64,000 nucleotides of DNA from Melampsora larici-populina 98AG31 (taxonomy: Eukaryota > Basidiomycota > Pucciniomycetes > Pucciniales > Melampsoraceae): assembly GCF_000204055.1 (NCBI RefSeq), contig NW_006768846.1, positions 62,001 to 126,000 on the forward strand, in the 5' to 3' direction. The translations under genes and the position numbers were made by a program. Within the stretch, counting starts at the first letter, position 1. Every line of letters starts with the position of its first letter. The notes beneath the pieces were generated by a model. The model did no database searches. It had not been told where the DNA came from and saw only the letters and a program-made list of their open reading frames with translations. Positions 1 through 12,018 of the stretch are shown here, one piece after another.

Positions 1-290
1 ACAAGTCGAGCGAGGTTCATGTTCACAAAGAGGAACACTGGGCTTATGTCGAGAGGGATGGATTGGACTCGTTGCAATGCTACCATCATAGCGTGATGTG
101 GCGGTTCCCATCTGGGATTTGATTGCGCTTTAAGGTACGGAAATGGTGGCGTCGAAGGAGATTGATGATAGATGGACCAAGCTGATGTGGTTCAGGAAGG
201 AAAGGAAGTGGTCTTTGGAGGATATTCACCACAATTTGACCACGTTACATCTACTTCCACCTCATGCGTCTCATGGTCTCGCACGGATAT
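1..290 (+). other. Possible 3' end of an unidentified gene
   Basis: Two open segments in different frames cover this edge. One spans about 3-122 and ends in a TGA. A second spans about 139-287 and ends near ARI-stop. Both are rich in charged and aromatic residues and read like protein, but I recognise no family and cannot join them with a convincing splice pair. It may be the truncated last exons of a gene starting left of the window, or a decayed fragment. This is a weak call based only on local openness. Confidence 0.2.
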
Positions 291-404
291 GAGGGTATAG
301 GTATATGTTTATTTGTAATAGTATTTGTGCCCCTTCTCCTTGATATTGGAGGTACTGAGCTCATTTGTTTGTCCTTATGGGAAGCACATCCATAGTTTTC
401 TTGA

Positions 405-800
405 AGTATGGATGCCGAGCGGTGTGAAATGATCGATCGGTGTAAAATTGTAATATGGTACCTTTTGTGGTAATATTACACTGGGACCTTTTGCACCGAA
501 CGTGGTCTGTGTAACTTGACCCGGTGCAAAATTCACACCTGGGCTCGGGTCTCGGACATTTACACAGGAACTCCTTACACCGTAATTTATGGTGTAAAAG
601 TGTCTGTGTAAAATTACATGTTACGCTGGGGTCCCGTGTATTTACACCGGAGTTTTTGCACCGGGGTTTTTTGCACAGACCAAAAAAAAAAAGAAAGTAC
701 AAAATTCGAAAAAAGGGCCCTTTGTTCGAATTTTACACCGAGTTGACTTTACACCGGGGTGGCCGGTGTAAAGTGCTCGGTGTAAAATTCTCCCACCCCA
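405..800. repeat. Array of GGTGTAAA / TTTACACC motifs
   Basis: Close variants of GGTGTAAA, GGTGCAAA and their complements TTTACACC and TTGCACC recur a dozen or more times in about 400 bp, in both orientations. They are often followed by ATT or preceded by CCGG. Examples are around 438, 482, 521, 583, 592, 640, 657, 733, 749, 764 and 778. An A/T homopolymer block (681-705) sits near the middle. The mix of orientations would allow many small hairpins. No coding sense is evident; a decayed foldback transposon is the simplest explanation. Confidence 0.6.
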
Positions 801-820
801 GAAATATGTGGTGTTGTTAG

Positions 821-1487
821 CCCGGTATGAAAAATTGGTTGAGAAATTGTATCCCACTACAACTACTATTAGACTCAACTTTTAAAAAGACTTATCTTTC
901 TGTTTTCCCCGTTTTTAGAAAAGCCTCTTCCAAAACCTTTTTTCTTCCATTATCAAACTTCTCCAATCTGAACTACTGTTACCCAGATAGCAATCTTTAG
1001 TATCTACTCGTAGTTCTTACTCTGAAGCTTGTTATCTTTTCTCTTTGTCATTTTATTATCTCTTCGAAGGCGTTACAGATCGTTGGTTCAGGCCATTCGA
1101 CTAAAGTCCTTCATCCCATTTGATTTACTACAAATCACCCAACACTCAAGTGTAACCTCAAGGATTGTTTGCTAGTCTTAGCATTCCCTTTGGAAGACGA
1201 CCAGTTGATTAAGATCATTGGTGAGTACCGGGCAGCAGTATCCATCCTGCACCTAAGTTGAATTATAACTAACAATTATAATTTCCTATCTACAGTTTAC
1301 GAAGAACCGAAAAATAAACTCGAAGGACCTAAACCAGGAGTTCAACTTCGCAGTATACATTTCGTAAGCATCACATTCAACCTAAGAACTTCTAAATTTT
1401 CATCCTTTAGAGGTGCTCAGGATGACAGGATGATTCAGAGTTCTCCTGGATAGTACAGAGCGATCCGATCTTCTTTGACCTTTGAAG
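821..1487. other. Intergenic, no gene seen
   Basis: AT-rich sequence with no supported ORF. It lies downstream of the minus-strand tandem-exon gene that ends at 1488 and probably holds its 3' UTR. Confidence 0.4.
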
Positions 1488-2387
1488 TCAAGAACGAGGA
1501 GGACCAACAAAGACGTAGACTTCGTGGCTTCGAACAGATGGAGTAGAGACCTCAGAGCTAAAAACAAAAACAATCGATCACGTTATACATATTTCAGTAA
1601 GACAAAACAAAAGGCAAAAAAAATGAAGGAGAATCCAAAGGAAAATTAAGCGCATACCTTTGAATTGACTCAGCAGAGTCAGTTGTACCCTTCGCGTCTT
1701 CAGACTCGGCAGTAGAGATCAACTCGAGCGTATTTAAAGTCAAGACCTTGGGACTGAAAAGGACAAGGATCGATCACATTGTACATATCTCAGTAAGACG
1801 AAACACAAGGCAAAAAAATTGAAGGAGAATCCAAAGGAGAATTAATCACATACCTTTGAATTGACTCAGCAGAGTCAGTTGTACCCTTCGCGTCTTCAGA
1901 CTCGGCAGTAGAGATCAACTCAAGGGTATTTGAAGTTGAGACCTCGGAACTGAAAAGGAAAAGGATTGATTACCTTAGTTTTCATTCAAGATGAAAGACA
2001 AGGCAAAAAAAATTGAAGGAGAACACAAAGGAAAATTAAGCACATACCTTTGAATTGACTCAGCAGAGTCAGTTGTACTCTTTGCGTCTTCAGACTCGGC
2101 AGTAGAGATTGACTCGAGGGTATTTGAAGTTGAGACCTCGGAACTGAAAAGGAAAAGGATCGACCACCTTAGTTTCCAATCAAGATGGAACACAAGGAAA
2201 AGGACTGAAGAATGATCCAAAAGGAGAATTGCACATAACTTTGAATTGATCCGGAAGACTGGAAGTTGACAGAGTCAATCGAACTCTTCATGTCTTCAGA
2301 CTTGGCAGCAGAGATCGACTCGGGGGTATTGATAGGATCAAGAGAAAGATTCGCGTAATCAGAAACACAAGAATCGAGAGGATCCAT
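1488..2387 (-). CDS. Ser/Glu-rich small protein from tandemly duplicated exons
   Basis: Proposed CDS is complement(join(1488..1557, 1658..1753, 1854..1949, 2048..2143, 2239..2387)), 168 aa. The three middle exons are each exactly 96 nt, in the same phase, and about 85-95% alike. Each encodes a 32-residue Ser/Thr/Glu/Asp-rich unit containing TAESEDAK. Their introns (95-100 nt) are also similar, with GTATG(T/C)G donors and CAG/TAG acceptors, so whole exon-intron units of about 195 bp were duplicated in tandem. The first exon starts with ATG, carries a diverged unit (AAKSEDMK) and has no signal peptide. The last exon ends after VGPPRS. One oddity is that the exon 1 donor reads TTATG where the other units have GTATG. 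Splicing one base earlier (GTTATG) would shift the reading frame. I recognise no domain; the protein looks disordered. The structure is well supported, the function is unknown. Confidence 0.6.
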
Positions 2388-5129
2388 CTTATCGGATCAA
2401 AGCCAGTGGATTCAGGATAGATCGAGAGTAGTATAGAGTGAAACTATTGTAGTATATAGTAGGAGGAGGTGGTGTAGAGAGGATGGTTGGTTTTGACGAG
2501 GTACTCTAGAGGATAGCTTGGTCTGTTGTGATAAAGGGTAGAAGTGGTGAGGTGGGAGTGAAGAACTCTTCAAAACAAAGCAAAGGCTTGACGAGCTTTA
2601 TGATTGGCGGATCAGCTTGAAAGACTGCGCCGGAAAGAGTCCTAGAAGAAATCTACTCTGATAAGGTTGCCGACGGTACTGAAGAAAAGGAGAAGGATTA
2701 AAAGACTGGCCGAGGCCAGTCTGTTGGTATTCCGGATGTATAAGGACTTCAGTTTGTAGTGTATTTTCTACGTGTTGTTTGTTTCCTTCAACCACGTGCT
2801 TTTCCGTATCTATATATGAGACTTCCAATAAATTGTTGAGTGCTAGTTTGTCAATTTTTCCTTTACAAGCCCTCTTTTATCCATAACTCTTTATGATGTG
2901 GTACCAAATAAGGATTTGAAAGCATTGATAAATTTGTCCACATTATCAAAATTCGAGCAGAGCTCTCAGAATCTTACTGCTAAGGGATTAAAATAGTTCA
3001 TTCATTGCTGTTCTTGGACTGTCATTCGAGATCTCAAAGGATATAGATTTTTTATCACATCTGCGTGACATCAGGCAATTCAAACCGCTGGCGATTAAAC
3101 ACGCTAGATGATGCTGAGGGTCTGGTGAATGAGCTTGATTCATTAGACTCATCGTGTGCTAGCAATGAGAGAGGATGCTTAGCATTATTCTTCTTCAATC
3201 TTCACATATGAAATTTGCCATCGTATCAATAACACTTATCCAAAATACACAAACACATCTCAAACCAAGATGCGGATAGTTTTAGATTGACGCTCAGCAA
3301 ATAAGGTGAGACGCCTGGATGGCTTAATTGAACCGAGTATGAGAGCATCTTCGCCCCTAGACTTTGTCATACTTATCGTCTTTCAGCTATTCAGAGCTTC
3401 CGTCTGGAGACTTGCTCAGACTTCTGGAGTGGTACCGTTTCAGCGCGCCACAAACCAGTGATCAATCATAATGTAGATTTTAGAGTTTTAGCAAATGGAT
3501 TTTATCTGATTAGAGGTCCCGCTTCCCAATTCAGTCACTCACTTGTCCAAGTTGTGTGACTCCCACCAATTTCCGTTGACAACGGCGTTTGCTGGAGGCC
3601 ATGATATTGAGCTCATCTGGCGTCTATAAAAGACAGATCTGAGTAATTGTATGTGCTTCAGACAAGCAAGACACAGCTGTACTTTTCAGTCCAGATGACC
3701 TTTCCAAATCGACAAAGTATTAATGGTTTCCTTCTAGAGTGAGATACAACCAATCACGAGGAATCAGAGGATAAAAATGACCCCATTATTGATGGCGGCC
3801 TCCCGACGTTAAACAATCTTACAAGATCAAAGCTTTGTGTAGATGTTCAGTGACATAGGCACTGCCCGGAATGATTCGATTCATCAATTTTTCCGTCCCT
3901 AGTAAGCTGGATGGTATTACTCTTTCATGGTCTATAAGATCATGATTGGATCTTCAAAAGACTCGGCCATTTCTATAGAGCATTACTCTTTTCAACGTTT
4001 ACCAAGATGATTTGAACACACAAAACAAAGATGATTCAATCACAATTAATATGTTCCATCAAGGCCTTTACTCACTTCCATTTTTCTTCAAATCACTTTT
4101 GGCTTCCACAGTGCAATCAATCTGTATCATACACCAATCAGGTCTGTATTTGTTTTGATATTTGGTGTTAAACCTCGATTTTAGCTAACAATTATTTACA
4201 CTGTAGTTGGTTTGTTAAACTGACAAGGAATTGCCTCCTTCGGTTCTGATTTCATGCTCACTACACTATATTTGATCTTGACTGATGTTGAATTCTCCTT
4301 CTCATGATCTATGGCTCAACCTGGTTGCCTAACCTTGTTGCAAGACTGCCTAATAGTACTCTGTTCTTTGTCCAACCTGAATTTATCTTTCACATCGTTG
4401 ATTTTTTCCTGATCATACTTTGTAATCTTGAACAGGTGTTGAATACCAGTACTTTCAACCACGTCTCGATATTCCCTTTAACTTGTAAAGGTAAGTAATT
4501 CTCATTCTGTTCATATTGAAGAAAATGAACATTACCAACCCAGATTCTTCCTTGATCAGTTCCTTGAAAATTTCTTGGATAGCCTACTAGTACTATTCTG
4601 GACGTCTGTGCCTAGTTCTTTATCTTTGGTTGTTTATTCTAGCTTATCTTCTTCGAAGATTGATCTTGGATCCTGGTTCATCTCAACATAAAATTTGGCG
4701 TGAAGGATGTGGTCTAATATTGGAAGCAATTTTGAATCAGCTGATATGGCGCGGTAGGTACATAGTCAACAGGCTGAGCTTTCTGATCAAGCACTTTAAA
4801 CAACCCAAGATAATAATCCAGAGACGTCGAAAATGGACGACATGCCCCAAGTCACTGACAGTGACACCCTCGAGTGGTTGATCAAAGAGAGCATCAACTC
4901 CACCCAATCTCGTCTGGATCAGCAGTGTGCCAGTGGTTTGTTTGATTGCGGTTTTTTCTCATAGCCATCCGACAGTCCGCGAGTTTAACATTTCCCAGCA
5001 TTTCTTTTTCAAAGTCACGTGGCTATGATTGAAGTCTAGGTATGTACTTAAGCAGGTTATGTGATTAAGTTGAAAGTGGTTTTGAATAAGTTTGAAAGTG
5101 AATTTGTCAAATTGAAATGAAAATCCAAA
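2388..5129. other. Long intergenic stretch, no gene supported
   Basis: Short ORFs occur here, but none has a convincing start, splice pattern or family resemblance. The 2.4-2.8 kb part is the upstream region of the tandem-exon gene. No terminal repeats or transposon domains were recognised. Confidence 0.4.
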
Positions 5130-6366
5130 ATGATCGATCGAAAGTTGTTGACCAATTTGATATTCACCAGAACCAACTATTCTCATTCTCATTCTCAACA
5201 CTTTTACTTTCATCAAAACTCAATTCGACTTTCAAAATGCCATCATTCAACTCTTCACTCAAATCAGCACTCAAACCAAACCATCAAACCCAAACTCAAT
5301 TACCAAACTTTGAGTGCTTTGATACTCTTCATGAGCACAGGAATCCTTTATATAAACTCAACTCATCATCAAACCAACAGACCAATCAAACCAAACCAAT
5401 ACGAAAAATTCAAAATCCAATTCATAAGACCCTTAAACGAGCAAACGAATTTATTTTCAATTGAAATCAAAACATCAAACCAAATCAACTTACCAAATCA
5501 TTTGTTTTATTTACAATCGGTTTATATTAAACATCCAGAATTACAAATCGAAAGAGCTTATACAAACTTAAATACCATTTGTTCAAATCAATCTACTTGG
5601 ATCGAATTCTTGGTGAAATCTTATTCGGATGGTGAAGTTTCGAATTATTTAAAAAGGTTTAAGTCTACTGACCCAAACCGATTGATTGAAATTAGAGGAC
5701 CTGAATTGAATTGGTGTCATCCAAATGATAATCTAAATGAAATTGTTTTTGTAAGTTTTTTTTACCATTCAAAACAAATGTCTTATTGGATCACTCATCT
5801 GGATCTTGATTCTTTTTTTGGTTTCGGTATAGATCGTTGGAGGAACAGGAATCACACCTGTCATTCAATTGTTACGTAGGTTTTATGGTCCTGAACAAAG
5901 TCATGAAAATTTAACACATTCGATTCCGAAAATGAAGATCATATATCTTTCAAAATCAAAAGATGCGATTTATTTAAATGAAGAACTTTTAAAGTATTCC
6001 AATCTTGATTCAAATCTTGAAATTCACAAAGTGATTACACAACCTTCTTGTGATAACCAATCGAATGTGTTGGTTGATAAGATTGGGAAATTGGAGATTA
6101 ATGATTTGAAGAAGTGGATTGGAATGGGGTCTGATCAGATCAATCGTCAAAGGATCATACTTGTTTGTGGACCTGATTCGTAAGCTAGATTTCTTTTAAT
6201 CCTTTTGTTGAGTATATCTGGTTAAGATCATCGCGTTACTTTTTGGTTGGATAGGATGGTCAAAGCTATTGCAGGTTCAAAAGGCTCTGATATGGTCTCA
6301 CAAGGTGAATTAGGTGGAATGTTGAAAGAATTAGGCTATCATCAAGAAGAAGTTTATAAACTTTAG
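5130..6366 (+). CDS. Mitochondrial NADH-cytochrome b5 reductase-like flavoprotein
   Basis: Proposed CDS is join(5130..5750, 5833..6179, 6255..6366), 359 aa, with introns GTAAGT..TAG (82 nt) and GTAAGC..TAG (75 nt). The N-terminus is rich in Ser, Asn, His and basic residues (a likely mitochondrial targeting region). One hydrophobic segment follows at about 60-76, then a ferredoxin-reductase-type FAD domain. The FAD-binding motif is ERAYTNL (141-147; family form RxYTxL), followed by KSYSDGEVS. The NAD(P)-binding part has VGGTGITP (209-216), right across the first splice junction, and VCGPDSM near 320. The layout (presequence, single membrane anchor, FAD/NAD modules) resembles cytochrome b5 reductases and yeast Cyc2, which helps cytochrome c haem attachment at the inner membrane. 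Which of the two it matches cannot be decided here. It converges on the METTL5-like gene with about 130 bp between stops. Confidence 0.8.
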
Positions 6367-6495
6367 TCACAAAGTCACAATTTAATTGGAGAGTTTAAAT
6401 CCTCTTTGACAGAACTTTGATGATGATGGGCAATTCCGAAAACCGTCCAAAGTGAATCTTGGAGAATAGATGGATTTTATTTAATAACCATTACT

Positions 6496-7944
6496 TTATA
6501 AAGCTTTAATTCGATCAAATCTCCAAAGATCAACTTGAATATCTAAACTTTTAACTTTATGCATTTTTAAAGTTTTAGGTAAATCATACTGTAGAGGAGC
6601 AAGAGGCATCAGATTGGGATTGATGAATGATGAACGTATAGAAGAAGAAGAAGATCAATTCACCCTCATTTCGGCTATTACTTGACCATTGAAACCCCAT
6701 TGTTTTGATTTCCTTTGAATATAATCTCGAGTGGAAGATTTATGAAGTGAATAGATTTCTGATTTAGCTAACTGTTTAAGATTGATTAAGAGTTAGATCA
6801 AGGGGAATGAAGAGGAGAAAGAAAAAATCTAGAAGAAATCAAACTGACTTGACAAGCTATTTCTAGAAAGACCATATCGATTCCTTTACGTTTGGTACCA
6901 AAGGGTGGATTCATCACCTAATCAAGAATTCAATATAAGAAATCGGATTCAATTTTTTCAAAAAAAAAGCAAAGAACTGTATCATAGAGAAGAAAATCGA
7001 CCAAAAAAATTGATAGCTTACCACTGTATCAAATAATAATGGATCTAGACTTGTGGGTTTAATGGATTTTGGAATTGATGATTTTAATTGGTTTAAGAAA
7101 TTTGGATTTGAGAGGTCTAATTGAATGAATTCGATTGAGTTTTTTGGATTTACTTCGTCTTCTTTATTTGATTCATCTTCATCTTTTGATTCTTTTGGTT
7201 CTGATCCTGAATCTCTAGGTTCTTGTTCTGATTCTTGTTCTGATTCCTCTGATTCTGATTCTGATTCTGAATCTGAATCTTCTGCTTCTTTCGAATCCAA
7301 TTTCTTTAAATTTTCTAACCCGATTTCAATCGCATCTGTATCTAATTCAACACCAAGAACAGACCTTATTTTGCAAACCCGCCCCCAAAAGAATCAAAAC
7401 CAAATTTCAATTAGATGATTATTACTATTGTTTTTAATGAAAAAGAAAGAAAAGTTAATGAAAAAGAAAAAAAAGTGTCGTTATTGTGATTTGGATAAAA
7501 CGACTAAACTTTGAACCTAAATAAGAACATGCAATTGAAAGTAAACCAGTACCTGAACCTAAGTCTAGAATTGATTTATTTAAGATTTGATTAAAGTTAT
7601 TATGAGCTGTAAAAATCATTCTTGAAGCTAAATGAGCAGAAGTTACCTATATATTACAGATCCAAAAAAAGAAAAAGAAAAAAAGTAAATTCGAAATTAG
7701 TTCAGTTTTTGTTATTTATTGACTTATTCTTTGATGAATGAATTTGAAGGTAAACTTTTTTTCTTACATATTGTTCTAATTCGACTTTTGGTGTACCTGA
7801 TTATCATGAGCGATTTTTTTATTCAAAAAGCGGTTTTCAAAGATTAGTTTATGACTCGATTTTTCTTCATAGTAGAAAATGTTCATTATACTAACGAAAT
7901 CCTTCAAGGGATTGTAAAAAGGTTTCTAAAGATTTTAGTTTCAT
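6496..7944 (-). CDS. METTL5: METTL5-like 18S rRNA adenine-N6 methyltransferase
   Basis: Proposed CDS is complement(join(6496..6588, 6664..6771, 6849..6917, 7022..7364, 7510..7646, 7768..7796, 7896..7944)), 275 aa, seven exons, all in phase. The N-terminus MKLKSLE..GFRTPKVELEQY matches the family opening. The SAM-binding glycine motif DLGSGTG is at 54-60, the acidic motif VELDTDA at 77-83, and the catalytic NPPFGTK starts at 189. A YSLHKSS motif and a C-terminal LDIQVDLWRF strand follow. METTL5 methylates one adenosine of 18S rRNA with TRMT112 as partner. Unusual: a 53-residue Ser/Glu/Asp-rich insertion (about 95-147) sits between the SAM-binding half and the catalytic motif, making the protein longer than the usual 200-220 aa. 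The insertion is within one exon and open throughout. The family call is secure; the exact donor of the fourth intron from the 3' end (7365..7509) was chosen by homology. Confidence 0.92.
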
Positions 7945-8589
7945 GATTTTGATAATTTGGGGTTCTTTATTGACTTGGTTTGGAAAGGTATAGAATTAAA
8001 TTAGGTAAAGAATTGTTCATGGTTTGAAGTCTTGAAGTGTTGGGTAGGCTGTGTTGGGTATGAAAATTTGATGCGAGAGTTGTATCAAGTTCGTTTGTGG
8101 ATTGGAACTTGATCGAGGTGAAGGGAAAACTGTGTATTTTAAAACTATATTTACACAAACACGGTTCTCATTCAAAAAAGGAATTAACAGTCTCACTGAC
8201 AATGAAATGATAGCGACACTGTGATATGCTTCAAGCAGTGCTGTTCCTTGCTTGCCAATGCCACCAAGACTGTTGGATTGAACAAATCAGCTATCAGCAG
8301 TCTCTAACCCCACCTTCTTTTTTGGAATTCACACTTCCAAATTCGCCGGACCACTGCATATGAAACATTTATGACGACCACATGATCTGTGGATCAACAG
8401 GTGCCTGACATGAAACACTTCTGTTTAGAGAAATCCACGACATCTTGCGGTATGTATGTGCTTGAGTCTTTACATGTCTACCAAAACAAATAAAGAAAAT
8501 GGGATAATTGCATAAAGATCCAAACCAAAAAAAGGTGAGACAGAGCCATCTTGGCCGTAGCAGAGGTGAAAATGGCGGACTAGTGCAGG
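7945..8589. other. Upstream region of METTL5 and edge of accessory island
   Basis: No gene is seen. A segment at about 8147-8180, containing AAACACGGTTCTCATTC, closely resembles a segment at about 30030-30062 upstream of RNASEH2B, in the same orientation. The inverted secreted-protein duplication starts at about 8590. Confidence 0.4.
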
Positions 8590-8866
8590 TATAGCCTTGC
8601 TGATCTAACGTGTTGCGGTCGTGTTCAAGAAACAAAATATTGTATTGCCGCTGCGAAAAGTGTCGGAACCTCATGATCAAGAGGACTCGAACCAAACAAA
8701 TCCTTCATGATACTAGCTAGCAGGTTTGAATATTTAAAACACGGAGTGGTACAAACGCTAGGATGGAAACAAACAGACATCTCAGAGGTCAAGTTCGTGC
8801 CAGACCAACAGCTATCCAAATATATAATGTGCTTACACCCTTTCTATGGTTTTTGTTATACGCAAC

Positions 8867-10758
8867 ATGCGATTGATCATGCGTTTCACCCGACCATCGA
8901 TACTTGTCGTCCTCCTCGCTTTTGCACATGCCGTTGCATCGCACAACCCTCCCGTAGGCCTTCTGGGTGATCTGGGCGCTGCAAGACGTCAGTAGTGCCC
9001 TAACTAAGATTCACCCCTATTTGCTACAATTTCCGCGCCACCCACCAGGGTCTCTTGCTAGAACATCTGCTCTAGGACATTATCTGTTCTCTTTTTCATG
9101 CCCAGACGACTTTCAGGCTGATTCGTTGATTGTTTTAAAATTGGCTGCAGGTATGGTCGAAATGGGTGATGTGGACCCTGAGCGCATTGTAACATACCGT
9201 CAGTCGTAGACTTGGTTCAATCTTCTACAAACAAAGTCTTCGAAAACTCCCGGCTCGTCTCTAAAATCTGAAGCGTACTACTTCTCGTTTCTTTTTGAGA
9301 TTAGGTTGGAATCCTTATGGACCGAATTCAATTCGTGAGCCAAAATGGATGCACGAGAAAGGCAAGTCGATTCGACTTTCCGTACTTCGATGCGTGATCT
9401 TAACACATAATAATCTACCTCTCAAATCCAGATCTGTTTGTGCCGCTTGCCACTTCACTAGTTGACAAGATTCGGGCGAACATGGCTCTCCGCACGGTTC
9501 CGATTGAGCACAAGGACTTGTATTCATTCCCGGAGAATCTTCTTTTCCTGCTTATACGAATTGCCAAACAACCCACATATGGGAACAAACCGTGGGAAGT
9601 AAGTATGCACCATCCAATAATTTTAAACTACTTGAATGCTGGTCAGTCCTAAGCCCCTCGCGAGCGTGTCTGCCGCACCCTCGAAGTGGCATGAAGAAAG
9701 AATCACACAAGCCTCACAAACATCACTGACTCGAGCACCGACATTATTTTTCTAGAAATGAAGACGTCACTCGAAGCAGAGGACGTAGAACTTGCTAGTA
9801 AGTTACGGAGCCTCCCTCTGGACACACAAACTCAAATCCTCGAGCGTGTTTCAATTCCAAGAGTTGAACCTCTAAGCAAACTCTTCAAGGAGCTCCCTTC
9901 AGAGGATGCATTGCGTAGTTTGATTTGGCAAGAAATGCAACTTTTGAGTTATTTTAGTCAAGTAGACCGACACGCGTTTCGAAATTTACACCTCGATGAT
10001 GAATTCTTAAGTGCTATTGTCCAGGCTCATTCATTTGATTCCAGGAGAGCTGAAGGCAGAGCTTGGTATGGAGGCATGGCGATTGAATCTGAGCCGATTT
10101 CACTATCTGACAAACTAGCAAGTAGAATCCTTCCTGCGAAACTTTCGCCGTTCGCAGATTATTACCAAGACTATGATCGACTTCTCAATGGTACAGTCTA
10201 TTACCTTTATACCTGATTGCTTTGTGACACGATGAACCGGATTATTTATTCTTGTTTATTCCTCCAACGCATCTTCTTCACACAGAGGGCAATGGCGAGT
10301 TGAAGGAAAGGCTAGATCGGTTTCTGATTACCTACGTCATCTCTGGCTCAGGCACTGTTCTCGAAGATACGGACACTACCAGTGCCCTCGTTCCCAAACT
10401 TACTAAGCTGCCCACGGGCTGGTGGCTAACTTCATCACAAATTTCGATCGAAGGCGAAGTGAGCCCATTAGTCAAAGAGCTCTTCGAAAGTATACATTCA
10501 GATTTTACCACGGTAGTAAAAACCAACAGAGAAAGCCGTTTATATGGTTCATATATGCCTCAAAACCCTGAAACCCAACCATACGCAGGAATCGAAGGTC
10601 GTCAAGGAAGGATCTTGGCTAGAGTTCAAGCTGCACAACATTTGTGCAAGTATGCAGGAATCGATTTGAACGAAATCTTATCACATTCATTCCGAGACTA
10701 TAGAGCTGTTTCCCGCTGGTTAAGCTCTTTATCCAAATGGGAAAGAATCTTTCACTAA
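8867..10758 (+). CDS. Secreted protein, lineage-specific family, copy 1
   Basis: Proposed CDS is join(8867..8987, 9151..9198, 9305..9361, 9432..9641, 9756..10190, 10286..10758), 447 aa. All five introns are phase 1. Four are GT-AG (three use the donor GTCAGT, one GTACAG) and the third is GC-AG (GCAAGT..CAG). The start ATG opens a signal peptide (basic start, hydrophobic core ILVVLLAFAHAV, likely cleavage after AVAS). The mature protein has no domain I recognise and is moderately charged. Characteristic stretches are REPKWMHEK, ELASKLRSLP, LSPFADYYQDYDRLLN and LPTGWWL. The structure is supported by the inverted paralog at 27552-29521, which has the same exon lengths for exons 1-4, the same phases and the same GC donor. 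A secreted host-interaction role is possible but is inference only. Confidence 0.75.
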
Positions 10759-12018
10759 TACTAAGTATCTGGGTTCACTATTAGCGGCCACAGAGGCAAG
10801 TATTACTAGCATGGTGGTTAATGTTGTGTATTTGAAATCATCCCTGGTATGAAGACAAGGATGGTGTTGAAGGAAGTCTACATAACAAATTATCAATTGG
10901 GTAAAATTGAAATAAATGGTGATTGATAATTGGTATAAGGGTTGATGTTTTCTCATGAGCTCTAGCATCTAAGCTCCTATCTGTGTCTAATTTTAAATGA
11001 GAAAGTACCCCTTGAATCTTAGCTGTGTCTATTTTGTTTTCACCTAATATCTTTCATTTTCCATCTATTATCAATCTCTATAATTTTACCCATCAAAGAT
11101 CTAACCAACAAATCACCACAACACATAGTCTCGTTGATAGTAACTGACTGCAGAAGGAGTCTGCTACCTATCTATTGCTTCAGGTAATTAAAATTTGCAC
11201 ATAAAAGAACATCAAATGCATGTATCAACATTTCTTATTGTAGACATAGTAGGGATCATCCCACAGCCATGATAGTCATCTAAACTCACCAAGTTCTTAC
11301 CAGTGTTGATCTTGTTTTGGGTACTGATTGTTGTCTACATGTCTTTATGAAAGTTTGTTTTATTTTATTTTACTGATTTCTTGTTTTAGTTGTTTGAAAT
11401 CCATATTTGTGATTGTTGCTGCCATAAAGACATAAAAATCTCAAAATCTTTCAGTTAGAGATTGAGAAAAGAGAAACAGCCATAACAAAAAAAAGCAGAC
11501 AACCATAGATAGAAACTGATGTTTCAAAGATGGCCTCCATGTCTGACATGTATGACCCGTTTTACATCAGATATTTGTGTGAGTGAGAACATATAGTTCA
11601 AAACAAAGGATCTCAGGAATTTACAAACAATGATTGAAATGATATATGAGATTTTGAAAACAATTTTAAGTGTGAGCACCAACTTGTGCACTATGCACTG
11701 TGCACTTGGCTATGTGCTATGCACTGAGGTTGTTGTGCTTTTGCACTTTGACAAAATCGTGACCAGCCAATTTTCAATTTGACCAGGATTTTGATTTCAT
11801 CAATTGACTCCTCATGCACCACCATCATCCTTAATTTTCTTTATCTTATCAAACATATTATATATAGGTTGTATCCTACTTGGTGGAAAACCAGAGATTC
11901 CAACCAAGATTTTCTCAATATCTTTCATCAGTCATTGTCTCATTTTGCTCAAATTTGTCAATCTTGTACCCTTCTCCTTCACCAATTGAAAATTACATTG
12001 CCAAAATGTAGCATCAAA
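10759..12018. other. Intergenic, no gene supported
   Basis: AT-rich sequence without a supported ORF. Short direct repeats of a TATGCACTG-like word cluster at about 11685-11750. It separates copy 1 of the secreted family from the integrase pseudogene. Confidence 0.4.

Noticed and set aside
1610..2200. Simple satellite or CRISPR-like array
   Set aside because: The 195-bp period consists of an open 96-bp exon plus an intron with proper splice ends; there are no short constant repeats with unique spacers.
2598..2828. 76-residue minus-strand ORF
   Set aside because: It begins at TTG rather than ATG and shows no splice or homology support.
9758..10216. Separate gene starting at the internal ATG of 9758
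   Set aside because: It is exon 5 of the six-exon secreted-protein gene; the frame joins upstream through a GTCAGT..TAG intron and the paralog has the same structure.
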